Under the pieces are notes generated by a model. That model ran no database searches, was not told the DNA's origin, and saw nothing but the letters and a program-made list of their open reading frames with translations. Positions 54,107-63,907 of a stretch of 64,000 nt of DNA are shown one piece after another. The position numbers were made by a program, and so were the translations under genes. The first letter of the stretch is position 1. Each line of letters starts with the position of its first letter. The stretch is from Roseiconus lacunae (GTDB taxonomy: Bacteria; Planctomycetota; Planctomycetia; Pirellulales; Pirellulaceae), in NCBI RefSeq assembly GCF_008312935.1, contig NZ_VSZO01000005.1, positions 186,001 through 250,000 on the forward strand. The letters run 5' to 3'.

Positions 54107-57100
54107 ATGAGCAACAGCACAGAGAACGAATCGCAACCAGAGGTGATTCAAAATTCACCTGAAAAACGCGGAATCCTTGGGGCCATCATTTGGTTCTGTT
54201 TGACCAACAAGCTTGTAGTCTTGCTCATTGTCCTAGCGACTGTCGGCTGGGGCGTCATGGTCGCACCGTTCGATTGGAACACGGGCGTTTTACCACGCGA
54301 CCCCGTTCCCGTCGACGCGATCCCCGACATTGGTGAAAACCAGCAGATCGTCTTCACGCAATGGATGGGACGAAGTCCCCAGGATGTCGAGGACCAGATT
54401 GGCTATCCCCTGACGGTCGCATTGCTCGGCATTCCTGAGGTCAAGACGATCCGAAGCTATTCAATGTTCGGATTCTCGTCAATCTACGTCATCTTCAACG
54501 ACAACGCTGATTTCTATTGGTCTCGAACGCGTGTCCTTGAGAAGCTCAACAGTTTGCCGGCCGGAACGTTGCCCGATGGTGTTCAGCCGACGCTTGGTCC
54601 CGACGCTACCGCCCTGGGACAGATCTATCTGTACACGCTAGAAGGTCGCGACCCGGAGGGGCATCCAACCGGTGGCTGGGACCTACGAGAACTCAGAACG
54701 GTCCAAGACTACTACGTCCGCTATTCACTCGCATCGGCGGAAGGAATCAGCGAAGTCGCCTCGATCGGCGGATTCGTTCAGGAATATCAGATCGACGTCG
54801 ACCCTGATGCCATGCGGGCGGCTGGCGTCACCCTTGACGCTGTTTTCGGCGCAGTCCGCATGTCGAATGTCGACGTCGGCGCTCGAACGATTGAGCTGAA
54901 CAAGGCGGAGTATGTGATTCGTGGTTTAGGGTTCATCGAGCAAGTCGAAGATATTGAAAAGACCGTCGTCAAGGTCTCGGACAACGTCCCCATCACGATC
55001 GACGATGTTGCCGATGTCACTCTTGGGCCTGCTCTTCGTCGCGGGGCACTTGATAAAGCGGGTGCCGAAGCCGTGGGCGGCATCGCCGTCGTACGCTACG
55101 GCTACAATCCGCTGGCTGCAATTAAGAATGTGAAAGAGAGGATCGAGGAAGTCTCAGCCGGATTGCCTACCAAGGTGCTGATTGATTGGTCCGCTGTCGA
55201 GCCGGACGATGTCACGAGTTGGGCTGGCCGATATGGTGCGCGTTTCGCCGACGTTGAACCGACAGAATCGCCCGACGATTATCTATCGCTCCTACGACAG
55301 ATCCCCAGCGATACTTGGCCTCAGTGGATCACAACCAGTCAGGTGACGATTGTTCCATTTTACGATCGCACCGGACTGATCTACGAAACTCTTGGAACAT
55401 TGAACACGGCGCTCTACGAGGAGATTCTCGTCACGATCATCGTGATCCTGGTCATGGTGATCCATCTGCGCAGTTCATTTTTGATCAGCGCGCTGTTGCC
55501 GCTGGCCGTGCTGATGTGCTTCATCGCAATGAAGACCTTTGGCGTGGATGCCAACATCGTTGCGTTGTCCGGCATCGCCATTGCGATCGGAACCATGGTG
55601 GATATGGGGATCATCCTTACCGAGAACATCCTGAAGTATTTGGATGAGGCTCCAGATTCCGAAAGTCCTCTGCATACTGTTTTCAAGGCGTCCAATGAGG
55701 TTGCCGGCGCTGTCGTAACAGCCGTAACCACCACGGTCGTCAGCTTCCTGCCCGTCTTCACGATGATCGGAGCGGAAGGAAAGCTATTTCGGCCCTTGGC
55801 GTTTACCAAGACCTTTGCCTTGCTGGCGTCCGTCGTCGTAGCCCTGACAATTATTCCGCCTGCCGCACACTTGTTGATGGGATGGCGACGTAAACCGAGC
55901 AGAGAAAACGGTCACCGCTTGAGATTGATCGGTCGTTGGATCCTATTAGCTGGCCTGCTCGTTGCCGGCCTTCTAGCGGCAATGATGCTGACTTGGTGGA
56001 TCGGTGCCATCGTGATCGGCATCGCGGTCTACAAGTTGATCGAGCGACAGATACCGGCCCAGGTGAATCGATACGCGACCATCGCGGCAAGTGGTCTCGC
56101 TGTTTTGGTCGTCGGCATTTTATTGGCTTCGGAGTGGCTACCACTGGGACCGCAAAAAGGCTTGCTGGTCAACCTGTTCTTTGTTGCCTTGCTGATTGGT
56201 GGACTGCTCGGCTTCTTCACTTTGTTTCAACGCTACCTTTACGAACCGATACTGCGGTGGAGTCTACGGCACAAACTCGCGTTCTTGAGTCTGCCCGCTC
56301 TTCTGCTAGTCCTCGGTGGTTGCTCCTGGCTCGGATTCAATACGCTGTTTGGTTTTGTTCCTAAGGCGGCGCAGGTCGTAGGAATTTCGCAATCGACAGT
56401 CCGCGAATCTGCCCCCTGGAAACTCGCATCATCGACGTTTCCTGGACTTGGCAAGGAGTTCATGCCACCGCTCGATGAAGGATCCTACCTCTACATGCCG
56501 ACAACGATGCCGCACGCATCCATCGGAGAAGCGATGGACGTTTTGCAGCTTCAGAATCAGTTGCTGGTGTCCATACCCGAAGTCGAGTCGGTCGTTGGGA
56601 AGATCGGACGGGCGGATACTCCGCTTGATCCGGCACCGGTTTCTATGATCGAGACCTACATCACCTACAAGTCCGAATACAGAACGGACAAAGACGGGAA
56701 TCGACTCTATTTCCGCTACGACGAAGACAATGGTGACTTCGTTCGTGACGAACAAGGTGAGCTGGTGGAAGATCCCAGTGGCCGTCCTTACCGCCAATGG
56801 CGCGAGAAGATCCGTAATGCCGACGACATCTGGCAAGAGATTACTCAGGCGGCGGAGATTCCCGGAACGACGTCCGCGCCGAAGTTGCAGCCAATTGCCG
56901 CCCGCATCGTCATGCTGCAAAGCGGAATGCGAGCACCAATGGGCATGAAGATCAAAGGTCCTGACTTGGAAACGATCGAGTCGGTGGCGCTGCAGATGGA
57001 AGCGTTGCTGAAGCAAGTTCCAACCGTGCAATCATCGGCCGTGATCGCCGACCGCATTGTGGGCAAGCCGTATCTCGAAATCGACATCGATCGTGATGCC

Positions 57101-58135
57101 ATCATGCGATACGGGCTTCACATCCGCGACGTTCAAGATGTCATTGAAGTGGCAATTGGAGGTCGCCAGATCACGACGACCGTTGAAGGTCGCGAGCGTT
57201 TCCCGGTGCGAGTTCGTTACGCGAGAGAACTGCGCGACGATATTGAATCGATTGAACGGATCATCGTGCCGACGCCAACAGGACAGCAGATACCGCTCGG
57301 ACAACTCTCGGACATCCGCTACGTTCGCGGGCCACAGGTTATCAAGAGTGAAGACACGTTCTTGCTTGGCTACGTATTGTTCGACAAACGTCCCGGTGAA
57401 GCTGAAGTAGACGTCGTGGAGGATGCTCAAGCGTTTTTGCAAGAGAAGATCACCAACGGAGAGTTGGTCTTGCCGGCCGGCGTCAGCTACACGTTCGCTG
57501 GCAATTACGAAAATCAAATCCGCTCACAGAAAACACTCGCAGTTGTTCTGCCGCTGTCTCTTGGCATCATCTTCTTGATTCTTTATCTGCAATTCCGTTC
57601 AGCGATGACGACGAGTTTGGTCTTCAGCGGCATTCTGATCGCTTGGGCGGGTGGATTCATCATGCTGTGGCTCTACGGCACCGAATGGTTTCTGAATTTT
57701 GATGTGTTCGGGACAAGCATGCGTGAGCTATTCCAGGTCAAAACCATCAATCTAAGCGTTGCAGTGTGGGTCGGCTTTCTCGCCTTGTTTGGAATCGCAA
57801 GCGATGATGGCGTCGTAATCGCATCATATCTCGACGAGAGCTTTCGCAAGGATCGCATCACCAACGCCCAGCACGCTCGTGAGGCGACCGTCACAGCAGG
57901 GCTAAGACGGGTTCGCCCCTGTTTGATGACGACGGCGACAACCCTTCTGGCGCTGATCCCCGTACTCACGTCGCGTGGTCGTGGAAGTGATATCATGGTT
58001 CCAATGGCGATCCCGAGCTTCGGTGGGATGGCAATTGAAATCATCACGATGCTCGTTGTTCCAGTGCTGTACTGTGCCGTGATGGAATGGAAGTTGAGGC
58101 TTGGCATCAATGATGAAAAGTTCTCGGCCCATTAG
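54107..58135 (+). CDS. cusA: CusA-like RND pump, unusually long (1342 aa)
   Basis: The pump begins with a membrane helix and DPVPVDAIPDIGENQQIVFT, a CusA-type start. The TM4 motif is IAIAIGTMVDMGIILTENIL, unlike the other two pumps, and the chain has MRAPMGMKIKGPDLETIESV and MPTTMPHASIGEAMDVLQ with Met residues expected for Cu/Ag. It is about 250-300 residues longer than E. coli CusA (1047). One extra block after the first six helices (about 595-720) has four more hydrophobic stretches (WILLAGLLVAGLLAAMML, LAVLVVGILLASEWL, LVNLFFVALLIGGLLGFF). A second insertion in the periplasmic part has DGNRLYFRYDEDNGDFVRDE. It works with the adaptor just upstream. Confidence 0.9.
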   Translation: MSNSTENESQPEVIQNSPEKRGILGAIIWFCLTNKLVVLLIVLATVGWGVMVAPFDWNTGVLPRDPVPVDAIPDIGENQQIVFTQWMGRSPQDVEDQIGYPLTVALLGIPEVKTIRSYSMFGFSSIYVIFNDNADFYWSRTRVLEKLNSLPAGTLPDGVQPTLGPDATALGQIYLYTLEGRDPEGHPTGGWDLRELRTVQDYYVRYSLASAEGISEVASIGGFVQEYQIDVDPDAMRAAGVTLDAVFGAVRMSNVDVGARTIELNKAEYVIRGLGFIEQVEDIEKTVVKVSDNVPITIDDVADVTLGPALRRGALDKAGAEAVGGIAVVRYGYNPLAAIKNVKERIEEVSAGLPTKVLIDWSAVEPDDVTSWAGRYGARFADVEPTESPDDYLSLLRQIPSDTWPQWITTSQVTIVPFYDRTGLIYETLGTLNTALYEEILVTIIVILVMVIHLRSSFLISALLPLAVLMCFIAMKTFGVDANIVALSGIAIAIGTMVDMGIILTENILKYLDEAPDSESPLHTVFKASNEVAGAVVTAVTTTVVSFLPVFTMIGAEGKLFRPLAFTKTFALLASVVVALTIIPPAAHLLMGWRRKPSRENGHRLRLIGRWILLAGLLVAGLLAAMMLTWWIGAIVIGIAVYKLIERQIPAQVNRYATIAASGLAVLVVGILLASEWLPLGPQKGLLVNLFFVALLIGGLLGFFTLFQRYLYEPILRWSLRHKLAFLSLPALLLVLGGCSWLGFNTLFGFVPKAAQVVGISQSTVRESAPWKLASSTFPGLGKEFMPPLDEGSYLYMPTTMPHASIGEAMDVLQLQNQLLVSIPEVESVVGKIGRADTPLDPAPVSMIETYITYKSEYRTDKDGNRLYFRYDEDNGDFVRDEQGELVEDPSGRPYRQWREKIRNADDIWQEITQAAEIPGTTSAPKLQPIAARIVMLQSGMRAPMGMKIKGPDLETIESVALQMEALLKQVPTVQSSAVIADRIVGKPYLEIDIDRDAIMRYGLHIRDVQDVIEVAIGGRQITTTVEGRERFPVRVRYARELRDDIESIERIIVPTPTGQQIPLGQLSDIRYVRGPQVIKSEDTFLLGYVLFDKRPGEAEVDVVEDAQAFLQEKITNGELVLPAGVSYTFAGNYENQIRSQKTLAVVLPLSLGIIFLILYLQFRSAMTTSLVFSGILIAWAGGFIMLWLYGTEWFLNFDVFGTSMRELFQVKTINLSVAVWVGFLALFGIASDDGVVIASYLDESFRKDRITNAQHAREATVTAGLRRVRPCLMTTATTLLALIPVLTSRGRGSDIMVPMAIPSFGGMAIEIITMLVVPVLYCAVMEWKLRLGINDEKFSAH

Positions 58136-58188
58136 TCAGTTGCAGTTCCATTCTTCGGTGCTCGGAAACAAGATTGAATAATGGGGCA

Positions 58189-59883
58189 TTACGGTGTAAT
58201 GAACCCTTCGGGGGCCTTGCCACGATTCGTATTGATAAACGCTCGAATCGTATCTGGGTCATAATGATCTAAGGTTAGGAGATGTGCCCAAGACGCTAGA
58301 GCAATTGATTGGTCATTCGCCTCGCGAGGAGTCAGGATAACACCAACGCCGCTGCCTCCAGAATTTCCAGCACCGTCACGCACTAATTGCTCCAGTGAGC
58401 CAATATCTGCAGTCGACAGTCGAGACGGTGAATAACTGATCCACACGTGCCCGTGTTCAAGATTGTGAACAAGTGCCTCGTCCGGTTGTTCTTGGCGATA
58501 AATCCCGGTGGGCCGCGGTGTGATCCCCGGGTTCTGGTCGGTTCCGTCAGGATCAAAACCGTGATGGTCACCATAGGTAGGTGGATTGGAATGCTTGGAG
58601 TAGTCAACTTCCCCGAACACGTGGTCGGAAGTAATCGGCGGCGCGCCCGCAACCAAATCTGTCCGCGCTCCGAGCAAATTTGGTGACTCGAAACTGCCAG
58701 CCTCGACATCAGCAAACGGCGTTCCGTCATCGACTGGGCGAAGCGTAATCGAAACTGTCGCTACATTGGAAGTTGCCGTTCCATCACTGATCACGTATGT
58801 AAATGAATCGTCACCGAAAAACTCGGCGTTCCCCTGATACGTAAACGAACCATTCTGATTCAAATTAATCGATCCGCTTGTCGGTGAATCGATTACCGTC
58901 GCGGTAAGTACGTCGTTATCGAGGTCGATATCGTTCGCGATAACACCATTGGATACTCCAATTACGATCGCCTCGTTTTCACGACCGAAGTAGCGATCAT
59001 CTAGAGCGGTGGGAATCCGATTCGCACTTTGGTTGTCATTGACCGTGATTGTGACCGTCACGTTCGAGGAGCGTGATCGGCCATCTGTTGCTCGATACGA
59101 AAATGTATCGACGCCTGCAAAACCGGAGTTTGGTGTGTAACGAAACGAACCGTCCTGATTGAAATCAATGCTTCCTCGGCTCGGTGATTCAACAAGTTCT
59201 GCCGTAATTGATTCGCCATCTGGATCAAAATCGTTACTTAGCACTCCCGTCAAAACATTCACATCGAGACTCGAATCGATAGCGACTGAATATTTTTCGG
59301 TTGATGTGACTGGAGGTCGGTTCGCGTCCTGAATCGCGTTCCCGCCCGCCAAGATCTGGTCTGCAAGCGTGCGTTGCCCCGCCTGCCGTTCGGCCAAAGC
59401 AATCGAGTTCCTGATGAGTGTGGCTTCTGGCGGCGACGAGGCGAGATACCAATTGATATTTATATACTCTAGACGAATTGAACCTTCGACGAACACATTT
59501 CCTTCGGACACTCCTCCATCCGCCAGAGTCAAATCGATGATCGCGATGTCATTCGTTTCGACAGTCGCCCTCATGCTCCGTTTGGCTATCTGATAAGTTC
59601 CAGGTTCAAGGTCTCCGAACGTATAGTTCCCAAGGTCGTCGGTCACTTGTGAACGATTAGCGGTCACATCCGGAGCAATTAGGTCAACGACAACCCCCGA
59701 CGCTCCGACATCGTCAGTATCAAGTGCACCCGAACCATTCGAATCGAAAAAGACGGTTCCCCGAATGACTCCCTCAGCATGCATCAGCATCCGTAACTCC
59801 AGGTGCTGCGCATGGAGCCTTCGGCGATGCTTTTGGTTTACGGCCTCAGACGATCGCGCCCGTCGTGTTCGAAGTAACTTCAT
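58189..59883 (-). CDS. Planctomycete surface protein: SdrD-B-like, cadherin-like repeats and DUF3105
   Basis: The 564-residue protein has a Rhodopirellula-type N-terminal signal (RRRLHAQHLELRMLM). An SdrD B-like carboxypeptidase-regulatory fold follows (about 38-110, GTVFFDSNGSGALDTDDVGA). Two cadherin-like/VCBS repeats lie at about 190-385 (GVLSNDFDPDGESITAELVE and NGVIANDIDLDNDVLTATVI). The last 150 residues are DUF3105-like with VHNLEHGHVWISYSP and a final DHYDPDTIRAFINTNRGKAP. The conserved His-Glu-His of DUF3105 (NLEHGHVW) may bind a metal. It is convergent with the CusA gene. It could be a cell-surface or exported protein linked to the metal island; the function is unknown. Confidence 0.75.
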   Translation of the reverse strand: MKLLRTRRARSSEAVNQKHRRRLHAQHLELRMLMHAEGVIRGTVFFDSNGSGALDTDDVGASGVVVDLIAPDVTANRSQVTDDLGNYTFGDLEPGTYQIAKRSMRATVETNDIAIIDLTLADGGVSEGNVFVEGSIRLEYININWYLASSPPEATLIRNSIALAERQAGQRTLADQILAGGNAIQDANRPPVTSTEKYSVAIDSSLDVNVLTGVLSNDFDPDGESITAELVESPSRGSIDFNQDGSFRYTPNSGFAGVDTFSYRATDGRSRSSNVTVTITVNDNQSANRIPTALDDRYFGRENEAIVIGVSNGVIANDIDLDNDVLTATVIDSPTSGSINLNQNGSFTYQGNAEFFGDDSFTYVISDGTATSNVATVSITLRPVDDGTPFADVEAGSFESPNLLGARTDLVAGAPPITSDHVFGEVDYSKHSNPPTYGDHHGFDPDGTDQNPGITPRPTGIYRQEQPDEALVHNLEHGHVWISYSPSRLSTADIGSLEQLVRDGAGNSGGSGVGVILTPREANDQSIALASWAHLLTLDHYDPDTIRAFINTNRGKAPEGFITP

Positions 59884-60361
59884 GCCTGAATTTCGGATTT
59901 AGAAAGGATTCAGAATTGAGACTGGCTTTAAACCACTAGCCATCGCACGGATCGTCTCGTCGTTTGGCGTCTCACGTCCCGAGACCTAAGCGACTACGGG
60001 TTTGGAGATAGCCGTCGTCGATCCTTCAGGTTGGATCGAAAAACCATCAACGCATTCTGCACACAGATTCAAAATGTTCAACGATTGCTCTTTGACGTTA
60101 TTGGTTCCTATACTGACATTCGTTCCCACTCGTACAAGAACACGCACAACCGGCACCACTGCTACGAGTCATTGCCTTGCTGCGCGGGCTTTCTATCGAT
60201 CAGCCCGGCACTTTGACGCCAAAATTCCACCGAAAGCCACGCCCCCTGTTTGGCGGTTTTTTGTTTCATCCATGAGTGAGCCTTCGTGCACTCGCGGAGA
60301 TTCCGTAAAGCGGATCGCAGAGAGAGTATTTGTCTTGGACTGCAAAGAGTAAATTCGAAAG
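59884..60361. other. Non-coding stretch upstream of BNR-repeat gene
   Basis: About 480 bases without a convincing gene between divergent genes. It must contain the promoters of the DUF3105 protein and of the BNR protein. A weak hairpin with a 6-bp stem CGGGCT/AGCCCG lies near 60188-60210, and GGCGG followed by a run of six T occurs near 60250; neither is a convincing terminator. Confidence 0.35.
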
Positions 60362-61453
60362 ATGACTACATCGCGTACTTTCCTGGTTGCTTTGTTTTAC
60401 CTCGTTGGATTTGTTTGCTCGGCGCAGCCGGTCACAGTGGTCAGGGGCGGGGCAAACGCAAAGCCTCGCCAGCCTCAGCTTTGCATCGATCAAGACGGAG
60501 CGATCTTCCTCGCCTACGGGGAGGGGAACGAAATCTTTGTCGTTCGCAGTGAAGACGGGCAAAACTTTGCGTCCGAGGTCCGAGTCGCTCAACTTCCTAA
60601 ACTTGCATTGGGAATGAGGCGAGGCCCCCGAATCAACATAAGTAAGAATACGGTCGTTGTTACTGCGATCAGTCATGAAACGGGTAATTTGATGGCTTGG
60701 AACTCGACCGACGCCGGCGACTCATGGTCCCAAGGAGTGGTGGTCAACTCGGTTCCACGAAGTGCTCGTGAAGGACTTCATGGAATGGCCAGCGGACCTG
60801 AAGGCTCCGTGTATCTCGTCTGGCTGGACCTGCGTAGTGGCAGCACTGAGATCTATCTTTCGAAATCGTCAAACGCCGGTGCTAGTTGGTCCGAGAATGT
60901 CCGCGTTTATCGGTCGCCCTCGGGTACCGTTTGCGAATGCTGCCATCCGTCAGTATCGGTAGGTCCTGACGGTCGCGTTGTCGTGATGTGGCGCAACCTC
61001 GTCGATGGCGATCGAGACATGTACCTAACGTCATCGGACGACGGTCAAAGTTTTGACCCGCCACAAAAGCTCGGTACCGGCAGTTGGCCTCTCAACGCAT
61101 GCCCGATGGATGGAGGTGACCTCTCAATAGACCAGGACGGCCAGGTAACAACTGTTTGGCGTCGACAGAAAACGATCTATGTGAGCTCAGCAGACAAGCC
61201 GTATGAAAAGCCGATCGGTCAGGGCGAGCAACCTTGGATCGCTAATGCTAGCGATGGCACGTGGCTACTTTGGCTGGAGCGGCGCAGCGGCGGATTGAAG
61301 TGTCTTCAGCCGGACGGAAAACAAAACCTGCTTGCGGCCAAAGCGAATGATCCGGTCATTGAGTCTGGCCAGGACGGGGCAGTCGTCGTCGCGGCCTGGG
61401 AAGAGCAAGTCGCGGGCGAAACAAGAATCGTCTGCCAGATGCTTGGCCAGTAG
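60362..61453 (+). CDS. Secreted BNR-repeat (sialidase-fold) protein
   Basis: The 363-residue protein has a signal peptide (MTTSRTFLVALFYLVGFVCS, cleavage after SA) and a beta-propeller of sialidase type: Asp-box motifs STDAGDSWSQG, SSNAGASWSEN and SSDDGQSFDPP are spaced by about 50 residues. A CECC motif (GTVCECCHPSVSV) and a CPMDGGDLS lie in the middle and are not usual for sialidases; they could bind a metal. No catalytic sialidase residues (RIP, catalytic Tyr) are obvious, so it is more likely a binding propeller than an enzyme. It is 50 bases before the ECF sigma gene on the same strand. Confidence 0.75.
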   Translation: MTTSRTFLVALFYLVGFVCSAQPVTVVRGGANAKPRQPQLCIDQDGAIFLAYGEGNEIFVVRSEDGQNFASEVRVAQLPKLALGMRRGPRINISKNTVVVTAISHETGNLMAWNSTDAGDSWSQGVVVNSVPRSAREGLHGMASGPEGSVYLVWLDLRSGSTEIYLSKSSNAGASWSENVRVYRSPSGTVCECCHPSVSVGPDGRVVVMWRNLVDGDRDMYLTSSDDGQSFDPPQKLGTGSWPLNACPMDGGDLSIDQDGQVTTVWRRQKTIYVSSADKPYEKPIGQGEQPWIANASDGTWLLWLERRSGGLKCLQPDGKQNLLAAKANDPVIESGQDGAVVVAAWEEQVAGETRIVCQMLGQ

Positions 61454-61503
61454 CCCTGCAGCATTTCCGTGTCCGCTATGTACCCTGGGAGGGTATCGAT
61501 AGA

Positions 61504-62067
61504 ATGGCGGGAATGGAATCCCTGAGTCCGCAGCCTGACGAAACTCCCGTCCCAAAATCGCTTGTTGAATCCGCTGCACGCGGAGATCGTTCCGCCCTGC
61601 GCGAGATCTACGAAAGGACTTCGCATCGCGTTTTCCGATTGATGGTGCGAATGGTGGGACGGCAGGACAGCGAAGACTTAACACAACAAGCCTACGTCAA
61701 GGCGTTCGCGAGGCTGGGGCAGTTCGAGGGATCCGCAAAGTTCGAAACCTGGCTGTACCGACTGGCGACCAATGAAGCGCTGCAACATCTAAGACGCGAA
61801 CGGGTGCGAAAGACGGTCCCCATGGAAACGGAGCCGGTAACCGCTCAGGCAGAATCATTTGAAGGCGATGACCTTTCACAGCGGCTACAGTTAGCACTCA
61901 GCCAACTCGAACCTGATCTTCGCACCATCATCAGTCTGAAGGAAGATGGCGGTCTCTCGTATCGCGAGATCGCGGAAGCCATGCGGATTCCTGAAGGTAC
62001 GGTCGGATCGAGACTGAATCGGGCTCGGCGGGAACTTGCGAGATTGCTTGGATTTGAAACCTCGTAA
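61504..62067 (+). CDS. ECF-type RNA polymerase sigma factor
   Basis: The 187-residue protein has sigma region 2 (about 30-100) with RSALREIYERTSHRVFRLMV, DSEDLTQQAYVKAF and FETWLYRLATNEALQHLRRE, and region 4 (about 137-184) with LEPDLRTIISLKEDGGLSY and IPEGTVGSRLNRARRELARL. GGAGGG lies about ten bases before the ATG. It lacks a cognate anti-sigma gene next to it; the zf-HC2 protein at 50789 is a candidate partner 10 kb away. It may control the propeller gene, the TolC gene or the metal island. ECF factors usually act at promoters of their own cluster. Confidence 0.88.
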   Translation: MAGMESLSPQPDETPVPKSLVESAARGDRSALREIYERTSHRVFRLMVRMVGRQDSEDLTQQAYVKAFARLGQFEGSAKFETWLYRLATNEALQHLRRERVRKTVPMETEPVTAQAESFEGDDLSQRLQLALSQLEPDLRTIISLKEDGGLSYREIAEAMRIPEGTVGSRLNRARRELARLLGFETS

Positions 62068-62120
62068 CGCTCGAGAGCGTCGGGGCAACGTTCCAACAAC
62101 CTACCGCATTGCGATGGCAG

Positions 62121-63773
62121 CTATTCAGAAACCGGACATCCGACCGTTCGATCGATCTGGGCAACGGTGCCCGCAAGACTTGCCTCGATCCTGGCCAATT
62201 GGGTTTCGAACATGAGCAGCTCGCGGTAGGTTTCAATCAATGTGAAGAAGTCAGTGCGTTCTCCACGATAGTCTGCGATGGCAAGCTTTAGGGTGTCCTC
62301 CGTTCGAGGAACGATTCGCTCTCGATAGATGTCCCGCTGTTCAATCAACGCGTCGGCTTGAGCCATCAAACGACGAAGCTTGCCGTAGATTTCGTCTCGG
62401 GTAGCATCCAGTCGGCGTGATGTGCTCGCAGTTCGATGTCCTGCTTCACGAACACCGGCATTGATCTTCTCTCTCCAAATTGGAAGCGAGGTGCCGAATG
62501 TGAAGCTCAAGTTGTCGTGCCCATTCGCAACGGGACTGATCACGTTGTGATCGTCGCTTACGAGTCCCCAATGAACGCCCACATTGAAGTCGGGGTACTG
62601 TTGCAGGCAGGCAAGACGCTGCTTTTCGCGATCACGTTGGATTTCCCACGCGAGCCCGCGAAGGGAGGGATTACACTGCTCGGCCAGTGAAATGAGCGAC
62701 TGAACGTCCGCGGGTGTGCCGCCAGCGTCTAGTTCTTCACTTGCCTCGGGGACTAGGTTCACCGGCTGTTGCAAAAGCGCGGCCAAGTCAGCCTGGGCAA
62801 CTGCCTTTTGCTTCCGCAGGTTGACCAGCTGGTCATCGAGCCGATCATTTTCCAGCTGGGCACGAAGTACGTCTTGCTGAGACCCACCTGACTTGTAACG
62901 GGCCTCGGCGACTTCGGTGAGGTCGTCTACTAGCGTCTTGGTTTCTTCGAGAATCGCGATCGCACGTGTGTTGAACCAGACTTCGTAGTAGGCCAAACGC
63001 ACCGATTCGGTGACTTCTCGTTCGATGGCCTCGACTTCCGCTTGAGCAATCTGAACTTCGCGACTGGCAATATCTGCTTTTGCTCTGAGCTTTTCCGGAA
63101 AGGGAATCTGTTGATTCAGCGACATTTGATTTCCAATGCGTCCGGCAGCCGTTTGAAGCGCCTGGTCGTGGAACGGCCAAAATGTGTTGCTGAAATTTGG
63201 ATCTGGTAGAGCTCGAGCCTGAGGAATCACGTTGGTGGCTGCGGCAACACGTTGTCGGGCTGCATGGATCCGTGGATGAGCGGCGAGTGCTTGTTGAACA
63301 AAGAACTTGACCGGTTGGCCTTGATCGCTGGAAACCGGCTCTGCAGCTACGGGCTCGATGGTGAAGTCATTTTCAGAGTCACCACCGGAAGCTTCCTCTG
63401 GTGGTGTTTGAGTCTCTTGCGAAACGAGCGTACGGAAATCAGCAGTCATCGGCTTCGAGTCCGGCGTCAATTCGATCGCTGGTGCTAGTTGAAGCCCATC
63501 CTCGTATACAACGGGAGTCACCGCGGGGGAGCGTTTGAGACTGACATCCGGATTGATGCTAGCGATCTCGGCCGAGTTGGAATCGCTTTCCAAAGTCACA
63601 CTACTCGGGTGCGTAGGTTCATTCGTTGAGATCCGGTCCGAATGAACCGACCGGGTGCCCCCAGGGGTGGCACAGCCAGAAAGCAATCCGGTCGAGGCGG
63701 GCACTAGCAGCCCCAATAGGAGCAATCGACGTCGCTGACATTTCAAAATATGCTGTTTGGACGGCCGATCCAT
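62121..63773 (-). CDS. TolC-family outer-membrane efflux lipoprotein
   Basis: ATG 63773 gives 550 residues with a lipoprotein signal (RRLLLLGLLVPASTGLLSGC). A polar stretch of about 150 residues follows and then two OEP repeats: FVQQALAAHPRIHAARQRVA with LNQQIPFPEKLRAKADIASR, and LAEQCNPSLRGLAWEIQRDR with LSFTFGTSLPIWREKINAGV. It ends in FFTLIETYRELLMFETQLAR. It may be the outer-membrane channel for the CusBA pump, since that operon has none. A longer in-frame start at 63854 adds 27 residues before the signal and is not favoured. Confidence 0.85.
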   Translation of the reverse strand: MDRPSKQHILKCQRRRLLLLGLLVPASTGLLSGCATPGGTRSVHSDRISTNEPTHPSSVTLESDSNSAEIASINPDVSLKRSPAVTPVVYEDGLQLAPAIELTPDSKPMTADFRTLVSQETQTPPEEASGGDSENDFTIEPVAAEPVSSDQGQPVKFFVQQALAAHPRIHAARQRVAAATNVIPQARALPDPNFSNTFWPFHDQALQTAAGRIGNQMSLNQQIPFPEKLRAKADIASREVQIAQAEVEAIEREVTESVRLAYYEVWFNTRAIAILEETKTLVDDLTEVAEARYKSGGSQQDVLRAQLENDRLDDQLVNLRKQKAVAQADLAALLQQPVNLVPEASEELDAGGTPADVQSLISLAEQCNPSLRGLAWEIQRDREKQRLACLQQYPDFNVGVHWGLVSDDHNVISPVANGHDNLSFTFGTSLPIWREKINAGVREAGHRTASTSRRLDATRDEIYGKLRRLMAQADALIEQRDIYRERIVPRTEDTLKLAIADYRGERTDFFTLIETYRELLMFETQLARIEASLAGTVAQIDRTVGCPVSE

Positions 63774-63907
63774 GGCAATTCCAGCTAGGCTTGTACAGAA
63801 TGCTTGTGATACAAATTGCCCAATCCGCACATTCCTCTTGAACTCGGCGGGCAAATTTCCGATACAGTTCGTATACCGGATACGGGTATCCTTTTCGGAA
63901 CAACATC

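Noticed and set aside
60180-60260. Terminator-like sequence before the BNR gene
   Set aside because: The possible stem next to the T-run is only four base pairs, and no gene ends upstream on that strand.
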